Shown in pieces: positions 46,183-54,874 of a stretch of 64,000 bases of DNA. Positions within the stretch are counted from its first letter, which is position 1, and every line of letters begins with the position of its first letter. The notes under the pieces were generated by a model. The model did no database searches. It was not told the DNA's origin and saw nothing but the letters and a program-made list of their open reading frames with translations. Origin of the DNA: Denitratimonas sp037478135 (GTDB taxonomy: Bacteria; Pseudomonadota; Gammaproteobacteria; Xanthomonadales; Xanthomonadaceae); contig NZ_JBBHDV010000001.1 of the NCBI RefSeq assembly GCF_037478135.1, positions 248,001 through 312,000 on the forward strand. Reading direction: 5' to 3'. Position numbers and translations under genes: made by a program.

Positions 46183-46524
46183 ATGGCTTGTCATTCCTCA
46201 CTCATCATTGCGCTTGCATCGGTCGGGCTTGTGCTCGGCGCCGACGCGTTCGCCAAGGACAGGAACAGCCTGCCCGAGTCGGTCAACCGGGTGGAACGCG
46301 AGACCGGTGGCCGCGTCCTCTCCGCCGAACGGCGCCATCAGGGCGGCCGCGAGGTCAACCGCATCAAGGTCTACACCCCGGAAGGCCGGGTCCGCGTGAT
46401 GTGGGACGAGCCCCGCCGCGATGCGCCCAACAACCAGGGTGCGAGCCAGCAGCGCCGCGAAGCTGCAGCGGATGCTCGCCGGCCTGTCCCGTCGCGGCAA
46501 CGCCAGGGCGATGACCGTCGCTGA
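46183..46524 (+). CDS. Small exported protein preceding a PhoPQ-like system
   Basis: A 113-residue protein with a signal peptide (MACHSSLIIALASVGLVLGA, cleavage near ADAFA-KD). The mature part ETGGRVLSAERRHQGGREVN and IKVYTPEGRVRVMWDEP resembles a PepSY-type half-domain; the C-terminus is Arg/Gln-rich and disordered. It lies 126 bp upstream of the response regulator gene in the same direction, as with PepSY proteins linked to PhoPQ-type systems in xanthomonads (inference). Confidence 0.7.
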   Translation: MACHSSLIIALASVGLVLGADAFAKDRNSLPESVNRVERETGGRVLSAERRHQGGREVNRIKVYTPEGRVRVMWDEPRRDAPNNQGASQQRREAAADARRPVPSRQRQGDDRR

Positions 46525-46650
46525 ACCACCGTTCATGACATTGGCCCCGCCTCCGCCGTGAGCGATGTTCATGTTGGCGGGCGGCGGGTACACTCTTTCC
46601 TGAACGACGCCGCTGTCATGGCACCCCGCAAGCACTGAGAGGAGACCCGT

Positions 46651-47331
46651 ATGCGCATTCTTCTGGTGGAAGATGAAGCCCCCCTGCGCGAAACCCTGGC
46701 CGCCCGGCTCAAGCGCGAAGGTTATGCGGTGGATGCCGCCAGCGATGGCGAGGAAGGCATCTATCTGGGCCGTGAAGTGCCCTTCGACGTCGGCATCATC
46801 GATCTGGGTTTGCCGAAGATGTCCGGCATGGATCTGGTGCGTCTGCTGCGCACCGAGGGCAAGAAGTTCCCGATCCTGATCCTGACCGCGCGCTCCAGTT
46901 GGCAGGACAAGGTCGAAGGCCTGAAGGCCGGTGCCGACGACTATCTGGTCAAACCCTTCCACGTCGAAGAACTGCTCGCGCGCCTCAACGCGCTGCTGCG
47001 TCGTGCCGCCGGCTGGAGCCAGCCGCAGTTGCAATGCGGCCCGATCATGCTGGATCTGGCGGCGCAGACGGTCAGCGTCGAAGAAGTCGGCGTGGACCTG
47101 ACCAGCTACGAGTACAAGGTGCTCGAATACCTGATGCTGCATGCCGGCGAGCTGGTATCCAAGGCCGACCTGACCGAGCACATCTACCAGCAGGATTTCG
47201 ATCGTGATTCCAACGTGCTGGAAGTGTTCATCGGCCGCCTGCGCAAGAAGCTGGATCCGGAAGGCACGCTCAAGCCGATCGAAACCGTGCGCGGGCGCGG
47301 TTACCGTTTTGCCATCCCGCGCAACGAATAA
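46651..47331 (+). CDS. phoP: OmpR/PhoP-family response regulator
   Basis: A 226-residue response regulator with receiver (phospho-acceptor Asp in VGIIDLGLPKMSGMDLV, acidic pocket EDE near residue 8, Lys in DDYLVKPFHVEE) and a winged-helix DNA-binding domain ending RLRKKLDPEGTLKPIETVRG. Sequence and pairing with the downstream kinase fit PhoP. A GAGAGGAG site precedes the start. The kinase begins 18 bases after the stop. Confidence 0.88.
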   Translation: MRILLVEDEAPLRETLAARLKREGYAVDAASDGEEGIYLGREVPFDVGIIDLGLPKMSGMDLVRLLRTEGKKFPILILTARSSWQDKVEGLKAGADDYLVKPFHVEELLARLNALLRRAAGWSQPQLQCGPIMLDLAAQTVSVEEVGVDLTSYEYKVLEYLMLHAGELVSKADLTEHIYQQDFDRDSNVLEVFIGRLRKKLDPEGTLKPIETVRGRGYRFAIPRNE

Positions 47332-47349
47332 GCCCCGGCGCAGGGGCCC

Positions 47350-48723
47350 ATGAGCGGACGGGCATTCTCGCTTCAGGTACGCCAGCTGCTGGCGGCCAGC
47401 GTTGGCGTGGTCGCGTTTCTCGGCCTGACCGGTTATGCACTGGATCAGGCCTTCGTCGAAGCGGCCGGCAGCACGCTGCGCCAGCGTCTGCAGAACTACG
47501 CCTGGGCCTATATGCGCGGCACCGAGTTGCTGCGCAACGGCGACATCATCCCGCCCGATATTCCGCCCGATGCACGCCTGTCCAGCGTCGGCAGCGGCCT
47601 GTACGCCGCGATCCTGGCCGATGACTTCCGCTGGGAATCGGATTCGGCACTGGGCCGCGATCTGCCGTTGCACGAGGCGCTCAAGCCTGGCGAAGAGCGC
47701 TACGAAGGGCCGATCGACACGCCGTCCGGCCCGATTTACCGCCAAAGCATGGGCATGGCCTGGGAGATCAGCGACATCAAGGCGGTCAACGTCACCGTGC
47801 ACGTGGCCGAGAACACCGTGATGATGGACCGTCAGGTCAACGCCTTCCGCCGTGCGTTGTGGGTGTATCTGGGTGCCGCCGGGGTGCTGTTGCTGGTGGT
47901 GCAGACGCTGGCACTGCGCTGGAGCCTGGCGCCGTTGCGGCGCGTGGTGACGGACATGGAGCGAGTCACGTCCGGCCGGCAGGAGCGGCTGGAAGGACAC
48001 TATCCGCAGGAACTGACACTGCTGACCGACAGCCTCAACGAGATGATCGATGTCGGGCGCGAGCAGATCGCACGCAATCGCAACATTCTTGCCGACCTTG
48101 CGCACAGCCTGAAGACGCCGCTGGCGGTGGTGCGCAGCGAGCTGGACTCGGACCATTCCCAGGACGAGGTGCGCAAGACGCTGGGCGAGCAGGTCACGCG
48201 GATGAACCAGATCGTCGCCTACCAGCTCTCTCGCGCGGCTACGTCCGGCCACCAGACCTTCGCCGCGCCGCTGCCGATCCAGCCCTGTGCCGAAGAGATC
48301 GTGCTGAGCCTGGAAAAGGTCTACGCCGACAAGAACGTGCTGTGCGAGTTCGATATCGACCCGGCCGCCTGTTTCTACGGTGAGCAGGGCGATCTGATGG
48401 AGCTGCTCGGCAATCTGCTGGAAAACGCCTTCAAATGGGCACGTCACCGGGTGCTGCTGACGGTACGTGCAATGACGATTGCACCGCAGCGCCGCGCTGC
48501 GATCCTGATCACGGTGGAAGACGATGGCCCCGGCATCGCGCCGGCGGATGTCGAACGCCTGTTGCAGCGCGGTGTGCGCGGCGACGAGCGCGTGCATGGC
48601 CACGGCATCGGCCTTGCCATCGTGCAGGATCTGGTCAAGGCCTATCGCGGCGAACTGGCGGTGGAGCGTTCAACCGAACTGGGTGGAGCCAGTTTCGTGG
48701 TGCGTTTCGCGCCGACGATCTAG
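47350..48723 (+). CDS. phoQ: PhoQ-like sensor histidine kinase
   Basis: A 457-residue inner-membrane kinase: membrane segment at about 10-32, periplasmic sensor region (residues ~35-165) with an acidic stretch, second membrane segment (ALWVYLGAAGVLLLVVQTL), HAMP-like linker, then the dimerisation helix LADLAHSLKTPLAVVRSEL with the phospho-His, and the ATPase domain with N-box LLGNLLENAFKWA, G1 VEDDGPGIAP and GHGIGLAIVQDLV. PhoQ senses divalent cations and antimicrobial peptides in relatives; the signal here is inferred only. It ends 24 bases before a REPIN-like element. Confidence 0.88.
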   Translation: MSGRAFSLQVRQLLAASVGVVAFLGLTGYALDQAFVEAAGSTLRQRLQNYAWAYMRGTELLRNGDIIPPDIPPDARLSSVGSGLYAAILADDFRWESDSALGRDLPLHEALKPGEERYEGPIDTPSGPIYRQSMGMAWEISDIKAVNVTVHVAENTVMMDRQVNAFRRALWVYLGAAGVLLLVVQTLALRWSLAPLRRVVTDMERVTSGRQERLEGHYPQELTLLTDSLNEMIDVGREQIARNRNILADLAHSLKTPLAVVRSELDSDHSQDEVRKTLGEQVTRMNQIVAYQLSRAATSGHQTFAAPLPIQPCAEEIVLSLEKVYADKNVLCEFDIDPAACFYGEQGDLMELLGNLLENAFKWARHRVLLTVRAMTIAPQRRAAILITVEDDGPGIAPADVERLLQRGVRGDERVHGHGIGLAIVQDLVKAYRGELAVERSTELGGASFVVRFAPTI

Positions 48724-48747
48724 GGAAGCTCTGATCAAGCCTTTCAA

Positions 48748-48851
48748 CGTCATCCCGGCGAAAGCCGGGATCCAGCTTTTTCAATAATTTACCGAAGATC
48801 TGGATGACCAGCCATTCGGCTGTTGAAATCCCGGCTTTCGCCGGAATGACG
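48748..48851. repeat. REPIN/MITE-like palindrome, copy 1
   Basis: A 104-bp element with terminal inverted repeats CGTCATCCCGGCGAAAGCCG and its complement. The core is nearly identical to the reverse complement of 54597-54700. Flanks extend the similarity: left TAGGGAAGCTCTGATCAAGC (from 48721) and right GGCTTGTTCAGGTGTTCCCT (48851-48870) are imperfect inverted repeats, so the full unit may be about 150 bp. No coding capacity. Confidence 0.8.
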
Positions 48852-48887
48852 GCTTGTTCAGGTGTTCCCTGGCTCAGCAGGACGCGC

Positions 48888-49652
48888 TCAGGCCGCCAGC
48901 AGGGCGGGGTGGTAGAAGCGCGCCAGATGCGCGGCCACTGCCGGCAGATGTTCGGCCAGCAGCTCCGGATCGGTGAAGTGGTATTCGGACACGACCGCGA
49001 AGAATTCGTCCGGCGCCTCGCAGGCGTAGGGATCGATCGGTGGCTCTTCGCCGGCTTCCAGCTGAGCGCACAGACGGTCATAGGCGCTCTGGAAGTCCGC
49101 AGCCCATTGCGCATGCCAGCCGGCATCGTGCAGCGGCGGCACGCCGTCGAGGCTGCCATCGAGCAGGTCGAGCTTGTGTGCGATCTCGTGCACCACGACC
49201 TGGTAGCCGCTCAGCGGCTGCTCGGCGGCCTGGATCGTGTCGGCCAGCGACAGGATCACCGGGCCCTGCTCCCAGCATTCGCCGGAAAGCGTGTCATCCC
49301 ATTCGTGCACCACGCCGCTGTCTTCGTCCACGTGATGGCGGCGCACGCCGAATTCGCCGGGATACACGATCACCTCGTGCCAGCCGCGCAGCCAGCGGTA
49401 ACCCAGATCCAGCACCGGTTCACAGCACAGCATCGCGATCAGCACACGGTCGGCATCGGACAGTTCGCAATCGCCGGCGGCGCTGATTGCCTTGTCGGCG
49501 AGGAAGCGGGAGGTCAGTTCGCGCCAGCGCGCGTTGCGTTCGGCGGGCAGGTCTTCGAGCCCGGGCATGCGCGCCAGTTGCGCCTGCCAGAGTGCGTCAT
49601 CGATCAGTTGCGGGGTGGGGCGGGTGCCGAGCAGGCGCGAAAGCCAGTTCAT
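48888..49652 (-). CDS. mtfA: MtfA-family zinc peptidase
   Basis: A 254-residue peptidase related to MtfA, which in E. coli cleaves or titrates the repressor Mlc and so influences the glucose PTS. The zinc motif HEIAHKLD is intact with downstream DEFFAVVSEYHFTDPELL carrying the third ligand. Upstream VYPGEFGVRRHHVDEDSGVV is typical of the family. Start at 49652 (MNWLSRLLGTR) fits. In xanthomonads no Mlc partner is evident here. Confidence 0.88.
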   Translation of the reverse strand: MNWLSRLLGTRPTPQLIDDALWQAQLARMPGLEDLPAERNARWRELTSRFLADKAISAAGDCELSDADRVLIAMLCCEPVLDLGYRWLRGWHEVIVYPGEFGVRRHHVDEDSGVVHEWDDTLSGECWEQGPVILSLADTIQAAEQPLSGYQVVVHEIAHKLDLLDGSLDGVPPLHDAGWHAQWAADFQSAYDRLCAQLEAGEEPPIDPYACEAPDEFFAVVSEYHFTDPELLAEHLPAVAAHLARFYHPALLAA

Positions 49653-49838
49653 GATGGCGTCACTGGCGGCGGCCGGATGCGGTGGAGTGAGGTCCGCACC
49701 CGGCGCGCCAGTGCCGGCAACGCATTGGAGTACGGAAGCCGGTGCAGGTTCCGGCTGGATGAAGTGCCGCTGGGCGATGGTTCATGTGTATGCCGACGAT
49801 CCGCAGCGCAGGCGCCGGCAACGCCCGCTGGCACGCCA

Positions 49839-50108
49839 CTATTTCATCATGCCCGGCAGGAACGAGTGCCAGCGCAGGCCGGGGCGCGTCGTGGACGGGC
49901 TCGGTGCGGTCTGCGGCGTGACTGGTTTGCCGGGCATGGTCGAGGCCGGCTCGGGTTTGATCAACTCGTCCTCGGCTGCGGTGACCGGATTGGCGGGCGG
50001 GCAGCCGGCGCCGGAATCACCGCTGGCGCTGCGGACGTTGTCCATCGATGCCTGTGCACTGAAGCCCAGGACCAGGAGAAAACTCGAAAGCAGCAGGCGA
50101 AGGGTCAT
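49839..50108 (-). CDS. Small exported protein of unknown function
   Basis: An 89-residue product with a clear signal peptide (MTLRLLLSSFLLVLGFSAQA) followed by a Pro/Ser/Thr-rich mature region and WHSFLPGMMK at the end. A Met four codons upstream (50120) is an alternative start. No domain is recognised; the single Cys-Pro-Pro is unlikely to be a lipobox. It is divergent from birA. Small size makes it uncertain, but the leader peptide supports it. Confidence 0.6.
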   Translation of the reverse strand: MTLRLLLSSFLLVLGFSAQASMDNVRSASGDSGAGCPPANPVTAAEDELIKPEPASTMPGKPVTPQTAPSPSTTRPGLRWHSFLPGMMK

Positions 50109-50279
50109 GATCGCATCCATCTGGCGTGGCCGGGTGATGCCGGGTTGGAGGCACCGTGCGGCACGGGCAATCGTGGGTTTCCGGTGTGATTCCGGAAGCG
50201 GTTTCCCGATTCTAGCGTGTTTTCGGTGGCGTGTTCCGTGACCTGGTCGCGCCGGTTTCGCGCGGTCGGGGCGGTTACC

Positions 50280-51089
50280 ATGTGCGGCCTTGGGAGCGGA
50301 GGTTTCGTGGTCGAATCGGGTACAGCACTGGATGCCGCCGTGTTGGCGGCCGGCTTGGGCGCGACGCTGTTCGCGCGGACGCGTGTGCACGCCTGTCTGG
50401 ATTCGACCCAGGCGGCGCTGATCCGCGATGCCGCACGCTTGCCCGATCGCAGCGTGGTGATCGCCGACCGGCAAAGTGCCGGGCGCGGGCGGCGTGGCCG
50501 CAGATGGTCCGCGCCGCCGGGTGCCACGCTGGCCCTTTCAATGCTGGCGCATGTGCCGGAAGGGCGGCGCTGGGCGCCGGGCGTGACGCTGGCGCTGGGT
50601 GTCGCGGCGGCGCTGGCCCTGCGTGCAGCAGGCTTGTCGACGGTGGGCCTGAAATGGCCGAATGATCTGCTGGTGGATGGGCGCAAACTCGGCGGCATCC
50701 TGGTCGAAAGCTGCGCCGGGCGCGGCATTGTCGCCGGCATCGGCATCAATATCGCGCTGCCGGACGAGGCGCGTCAGGCGATTGGTCAGGATTGCGTGGA
50801 TCTGCGCGAGCTGGGCAGCACCCTGTCGCGCGAACAGCTGGCCATCGCGCTGGTACCCGGCTGGAACCATGCGCTGGATCTGTTTCTGCGCGATGGTATG
50901 GACGCCTTCCAGATGCAATGGCAGGCACTGGATGTGCTGGCTTCTCTGCCGGTGCGGGTGTTGGCCGGCGAGGGCACGGTGCTGGACGGCATCGCGCAGG
51001 GCATTGATGCGCAGGGGCAGTTACAGGTTGTAGTGGATGGAAAGTTGCGCAGGTTTTCCAGCGCCGAGGTTTCAGTGAGGCCGGCATGA
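50280..51089 (+). CDS. birA: Biotin--[acetyl-CoA carboxylase] ligase, without HTH domain
   Basis: Makes biotinyl-AMP and attaches biotin to the biotin carboxyl carrier protein. The 269-residue product has SAGRGRRGRRWSAPPGATLA (biotinyl-AMP loop), LKWPNDLLVDGRKLGGILVE and GIGINI, then a C-terminal SH3-like domain (GEGTVLDGIAQGIDAQGQ). No N-terminal winged-helix domain is visible, so it is probably ligase only and not the biotin repressor. Start is ATG 50280 or GTG 50307. Coupled to coaX by ATGA overlap. Confidence 0.93.
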   Translation: MCGLGSGGFVVESGTALDAAVLAAGLGATLFARTRVHACLDSTQAALIRDAARLPDRSVVIADRQSAGRGRRGRRWSAPPGATLALSMLAHVPEGRRWAPGVTLALGVAAALALRAAGLSTVGLKWPNDLLVDGRKLGGILVESCAGRGIVAGIGINIALPDEARQAIGQDCVDLRELGSTLSREQLAIALVPGWNHALDLFLRDGMDAFQMQWQALDVLASLPVRVLAGEGTVLDGIAQGIDAQGQLQVVVDGKLRRFSSAEVSVRPA

Positions 51090-51832
51090 AGCTGTTGATC
51101 GATCTGGGCAACACCCGGCTGAAATTCGCGCTGGCCGATGGCCGCCGGGTGCAACGGGTGCGGGCGTTTCCGCATGCCGAAGTGGATTTCGTTGAACAGC
51201 TTGCAGCCTGGGTCGAAGTCACCGCGATCCCGGACAGTCTGTGGCTGGCCAGCGTCGCGCGCCCTGAACTGACCGCGCTGGTGCTGGATGTATTCGAACG
51301 TGCCGGCCATACGGTGCAGCGCATCGTCACACGCGAGCAGGCGCTCGGTTTACGCGTGGCCTATGCCAGAGTGGAACGCTTGGGTGTGGACCGCTGGCTC
51401 GGTCTGTTGACGCTGCATGCCGAACAGCATGCGCCCTGCGTGGTCGCCAGTGTGGGTTCGGCGCTGACGATCGATGCGCTCGCACCGGGCGGGGACCACC
51501 GTGGCGGCCTGATCGCACCCACACCCGAGGCCATGCGTGATGCGTTGTACGCGCGTGCGCCGCAGCTGGAGCGCAGTCACGGCGAAGTCAGCTGGTTCGC
51601 GCGCAGCACCGAGGATTGCATTGAAAGCGGCAGCGTGCTGGGCGGCATCGCGCTGATCGAACGCAGCCGCCAGATGCTGGCTGACGAGCTTGGCCAGCCG
51701 GTGCGGCTGGTGGTGTCCGGTGGTGGCGCCGACGCATTGCGCCCGTGGCTGGCACCGCACGAATTCCGCCCGGATCTGGTGCTGGAAGGCATGGCCTGCT
51801 GGGCCGATGCCGTCGAAGGTGGGCTGGTCTGA
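51086..51832 (+). CDS. coaX: Type III pantothenate kinase
   Basis: ATP-dependent, K+-stimulated kinase for the first step of CoA synthesis; distinct from CoaA. The 248-residue protein has the ASKHA signatures MKLLIDLGNTRLKFALADG, VDRWLGLLTLH and GSALTIDALAPGGDHRGGLI. birA-coaX-SPOR is a conserved order in this group. Confidence 0.93.
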   Translation: MKLLIDLGNTRLKFALADGRRVQRVRAFPHAEVDFVEQLAAWVEVTAIPDSLWLASVARPELTALVLDVFERAGHTVQRIVTREQALGLRVAYARVERLGVDRWLGLLTLHAEQHAPCVVASVGSALTIDALAPGGDHRGGLIAPTPEAMRDALYARAPQLERSHGEVSWFARSTEDCIESGSVLGGIALIERSRQMLADELGQPVRLVVSGGGADALRPWLAPHEFRPDLVLEGMACWADAVEGGLV

Positions 51833-52009
51833 GTGGTGAAGTGGGCTGGCGTCGTGCTGCAATGCCGCCTCTTTCACATCGAACCGGAGAGGGCCGGGCC
51901 TGAATATCCGGCACTGCCGGCACTGGCCATACACAACGAAATCCGGTGCAGGCACTAGAATGTCTGGCGTCATCCCGCGTCCCGTGCCACTCCGGAAAAT
52001 CCCCCGCTG

Positions 52010-52693
52010 ATGCTTGCCCGTGCCCTCATTGCCGTGCTGTTGACGATGAATGCCAGCGTGGCGTTGTGGCTGTGGCTGCGTCCGGCTGCGGCAGTGGATG
52101 CCGGCCCGCTGGTATCGGAACAGGCGTCGGATATCCCAACGCTGGTACTGCTCAGCGAAGAGGAGCCGAAAGAAGAACGGGCTGCGGATGCGATCCAGCC
52201 CGAGCCGGATGGTCCGCCCGAGCCCACACCGGGGCTGGATCGGCTCTGGTGTCTGGAAGTTGGCCCGTTCCTGACCCAGGCCGACCTGCGCCGCGCGATG
52301 ACCAGTTTCACGCCCAGTGCCGAGCGCCTGCAGTTCCGCGAAACCCGCGCGCTGGCCAGCCGTGGCTACTGGGTCTATCTGCCGGCACAGGGTTCACGCG
52401 ATGTCGCGCTGGCGACTGCACGCGAACTGTCCGGCAAGGGCCTGCGCGATTACTACGTGGTCACTGCCGGTGAGCGCGAGAACACCATTTCGCTGGGCCT
52501 GTTCCGTGAAGTGAAGAATGCCGAGCAGCGCCACGCACAGGTACGCGCACTCGGTTTCGATGCGCAGTTGCAGCCGCGTACCGACGAGATCCCGCATTAC
52601 TGGATTGATCTGGTGGTCGAAGCCGGCTTCGACTGGCAATCGCGCGTATCCAGCTATCCGGGCGTCTCGGCCAACTCGGTGGGCTGCCGATAA
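52010..52693 (+). CDS. SPOR-domain membrane protein
   Basis: A 227-residue protein with one N-terminal membrane segment (ARALIAVLLTMNASVALWLWL), an acidic/Pro-rich linker (about 45-80) and a C-terminal SPOR-like domain (WCLEVGPFLTQADLRRAMTS; GLFREVKNAEQRHAQVRALG). SPOR domains bind denuded peptidoglycan at division sites. The adjacency with coaX is typical. No ribosome site of note. Confidence 0.8.
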   Translation: MLARALIAVLLTMNASVALWLWLRPAAAVDAGPLVSEQASDIPTLVLLSEEEPKEERAADAIQPEPDGPPEPTPGLDRLWCLEVGPFLTQADLRRAMTSFTPSAERLQFRETRALASRGYWVYLPAQGSRDVALATARELSGKGLRDYYVVTAGERENTISLGLFREVKNAEQRHAQVRALGFDAQLQPRTDEIPHYWIDLVVEAGFDWQSRVSSYPGVSANSVGCR

Positions 52694-52754
52694 GGCACAG
52701 GATTCGGGTAGAATTGCCGGCCTTGCACCGGCGCCGCGTGCCGGTCGCGTCAAT

Positions 52755-52830
52755 GCCGCTTTAGCTCAGTTGGTAGAGCAACCGCCTTGTAAGCGGTAGG
52801 TCGTCCGTTCGAGTCGGACAAGCGGCACCA
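52755..52830 (+). tRNA. tRNA-Thr (anticodon TGT)
   Basis: A 76-nt cloverleaf: acceptor GCCGCTT/AAGCGGC, D-arm with GCTCAGTTGGTAGAGC, anticodon arm ACCGC-CTTGTAA-GCGGT giving TGT (reads ACA, Thr), T-arm with GTTCGAGTC, and encoded CCA at 52828-52830. No intron. Confidence 0.97.
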
Positions 52831-52874
52831 TTTTCCGGGATTGATGTGTTTGGCAGTGTGCCGCAACACAGGTG

Positions 52875-52900
52875 GCGCGCTCCCGGCAGCGGGAGCGCGC
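52875..52900. terminator. Perfect 10-bp hairpin between tRNA-Thr and the LysM gene
   Basis: GCGCGCTCCC (52875-52884) pairs with GGGAGCGCGC (52891-52900) around a 6-nt loop, eight bases past the minus-strand stop at 52908. A long stem without a U-run: it may act on both strands or be a simple structural barrier between convergent units. Confidence 0.4.
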
Positions 52901-52907
52901 GTGCGGA

Positions 52908-53384
52908 TCAGCCTTCCTTCGGCGGAATGCGCAGCACCTGGCCCGGATAGATCTTGTCCGGGTGCGAGAGCAGCGGGCGGTTGGCCTCGAAGATGCGGTT
53001 GTAGAGGTTGGCGTTGCCGTAGAACTCGCGCGAGATCGCCGACAGGGTGTCGCCCTTCTTGACCGTGTAGAACTGCGCTTCCGGCTCGGCTGGTGCGGCT
53101 TCTTCGCTGCCTTCGGCGGCGGGCGGGGTGGTCACGGTGATCGATTCATCGACCTCTTCCACGCCTTCGACGTTGCCCAGTGCCAGCAGGATCTTTTCCT
53201 TTTCCTCCTGCGTGGCGACTTCGCCGCTGACGCGCACGGTGCTGCCGTCCTGTTCGACCTTGACGCTGTCGTTGCCGAGGTTGAACTTGCGGATGTGCTC
53301 GGCCAGCGTGTCGGCGGCCTTCTGGGCCGGGTTGCGGCCGAACAGCTTTTCACCGGCGCTCTTGACGAAACTGAAGATGCCCAT
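52908..53384 (-). CDS. LysM/BON-domain protein
   Basis: A 158-residue protein: BON domain at about 20-85 (HIRKFNLGNDSVKVEQDGST, GNVEGVEEVDESI) and a C-terminal LysM motif (YTVKKGDTLSAISREFYGNA, IYPGQVLRIPP) that binds peptidoglycan. It matches the YgaU/Kbp architecture, whose E. coli member is a K+-binding cytoplasmic protein; there is no signal peptide here either. Lies 33 bp downstream of the DUF937 gene, same strand. Confidence 0.88.
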   Translation of the reverse strand: MGIFSFVKSAGEKLFGRNPAQKAADTLAEHIRKFNLGNDSVKVEQDGSTVRVSGEVATQEEKEKILLALGNVEGVEEVDESITVTTPPAAEGSEEAAPAEPEAQFYTVKKGDTLSAISREFYGNANLYNRIFEANRPLLSHPDKIYPGQVLRIPPKEG

Positions 53385-53417
53385 GGTGGTGTCTCCTTTG
53401 GGGTGGTGGGGAAGGGA

Positions 53418-54068
53418 TCAGTTGCGCTTGCCGAACAGCGAGCCCAGCGACTGCGCCGACTTGAGCATGTCGCCCAGATCGACTTTGCCGTCGCCATCGC
53501 GGTCCAGCACCGAATTCATCAGGCCGCCCAGGGCCGAAGGCGGGGCCTGCGCCACGCGCTGGCTTTCGCCGTCGAGCAGGCCGCCGAGCGAATTGGCGTT
53601 GACCTGGCCACTTTGTGCCATGCGGCCGAGTGCGGCCATCACCATTGGCGCCAGTATGGCCAGCAATTTGGCCGAATTGGCGCCATCAAGGCCGGGCACG
53701 CTCGGCACCGCCGGGTTGGCGCTGCGCTGCACGCCGGAGCCGCCGCCGAAGATGTGGCCGAGGATGGCCATGCCGCCGCCCAGACCGGCGCCATTGCCGG
53801 AGGCGGATCCGCCGCCGCCCAGTGCACCCATGAGGCCGCCAAGCAGGCCGCTGATATCGACGCCGGCGTGGTCGCGTTGCGCGGCACCCAGCAGCGCGGC
53901 GGCGCCTTCGGGCTGGGAGGCGTTGTTGGCCATCTGGCCCAGCAGGATCGGCAGTGCCGCCTGGATGGCGTTGCCGGTGTTCTGCGGGCTCAGGCCCAGT
54001 TGTTGCGAAATCGATTGCACCGAGCGTGCATCCAGCGAGGAGAGCAAGGTTTCTGCGATACCTGACAT
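53418..54068 (-). CDS. DUF937 protein with C-terminal EF-hand-like motif
   Basis: A 216-residue protein: N-terminal DUF937 helices (LDARSVQSISQQLGLSPQNT, ALPILLGQMANNAS), a Gly-rich middle (GGLMGALGGGGSASGNGAG) and a C-terminal DRDGDGKVDLGDMLKSA that has the spacing of a calcium-binding EF-hand loop. Function unknown. The start at 54068 (MSGIAETLLSSLD) is the first Met in good context. It lies divergent from the Hpt gene. Confidence 0.82.
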   Translation of the reverse strand: MSGIAETLLSSLDARSVQSISQQLGLSPQNTGNAIQAALPILLGQMANNASQPEGAAALLGAAQRDHAGVDISGLLGGLMGALGGGGSASGNGAGLGGGMAILGHIFGGGSGVQRSANPAVPSVPGLDGANSAKLLAILAPMVMAALGRMAQSGQVNANSLGGLLDGESQRVAQAPPSALGGLMNSVLDRDGDGKVDLGDMLKSAQSLGSLFGKRN

Positions 54069-54222
54069 GTTTCCGGGGTCCTTGATGAACGCGGGCCGGG
54101 CTGGCCTGCATTCTGGACAGTACCACCATGCTACGGCGTATGTCGCTGATACCAACGTCATCTTCATCGTTGGCGAGTACTGGCATAGTCTGGCGTCGGA
54201 TTTTCGATGTGGATGGTGTCCC

Positions 54223-54564
54223 GTGTCGCGCCTGGATGAGCTTTATCGCCAGTACCACCGTTCGCTGGGTGACAAGCGGGACGCGTTGCGTGGCGCATGG
54301 GATGCGTTGTGCGACGAAGACGCAGGAACAGCACAGGCCGAGGATTTCCACCAGCAGCTGCATCGTCTGGCCGGCTCGGCCGGCACCTATGGCTATCCGG
54401 AGATCGCGCGCCAGGCCTTGGCGCTGGAACAGGGCTGGACGGCGTGGTTGCGGCAATCGGCTCACCAGCGTGCGCCGGCCTATCAGGTCTGTGCCGGGCA
54501 GGCGGCGGGCATGGTGAAGCTGCTGGCGACGATGCAGGCGGAGATCGAGGGTGGGCCTGACTAG
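54223..54564 (+). CDS. Histidine phosphotransfer (Hpt) domain protein
   Basis: A 113-residue free-standing Hpt protein, the shuttle of a phosphorelay. The phospho-His lies in FHQQLHRLAGSAGTYGYPEI, the typical H-x-L-x-G-x-x-x-x-x-G helix. GTG start at 54223 is chosen as it begins SRLDELYRQYHRSLGD; longer upstream frames lack support. No cognate kinase or receiver is adjacent; the orphan response regulator at 59993 is 5 kb away. Confidence 0.8.
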   Translation: MSRLDELYRQYHRSLGDKRDALRGAWDALCDEDAGTAQAEDFHQQLHRLAGSAGTYGYPEIARQALALEQGWTAWLRQSAHQRAPAYQVCAGQAAGMVKLLATMQAEIEGGPD

Positions 54565-54596
54565 AGCCCGCGTCCAGTCGCACGCAAGTCTCGTAA

Positions 54597-54700
54597 CGTC
54601 ATTCCGGCGAAAGCCGGGATTTCAACAGCCGAATGGCTGGTCATCCAGTTCTTCGGTAGGTTATTGAAAAAGCTGGATCCCGGCCTTCGCCGGGATGACG
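54597..54700. repeat. REPIN/MITE-like palindrome, copy 2
   Basis: 104 bp, nearly identical to the reverse complement of 48748-48851. Right flank GGCTTGTTCAGGCGTTTCCT (54700-54719) also resembles that of copy 1 on the same side although the core is inverted, as expected of an element with long inverted termini. The left flank here shows no such extension. Confidence 0.8.
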
Positions 54701-54822
54701 GCTTGTTCAGGCGTTTCCTAGGGCGTTGACGTCGTGGGCAGGTGACTGCCAGTTCCGACCACGACCCATCGGCAAGCGCTGCGGCATTGCCCGGTGCTTG
54801 TCATGTACCTGTACGACAAAAG

Positions 54823-54850
54823 AAAACGGGCCGCATCAGCGACCCGTTTT
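54823..54850 (-). terminator. Intrinsic terminator downstream of metK
   Basis: AAAACGGG (54823-54830) pairs with CCCGTTTT (54843-54850). On the minus strand the stem ends in CCCGTTTTCTTTT, a proper U-tract, 25 bp past the metK stop. Confidence 0.75.
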
Positions 54851-54874
54851 CGTTGGTGCAGACAGCAGGGCGTA

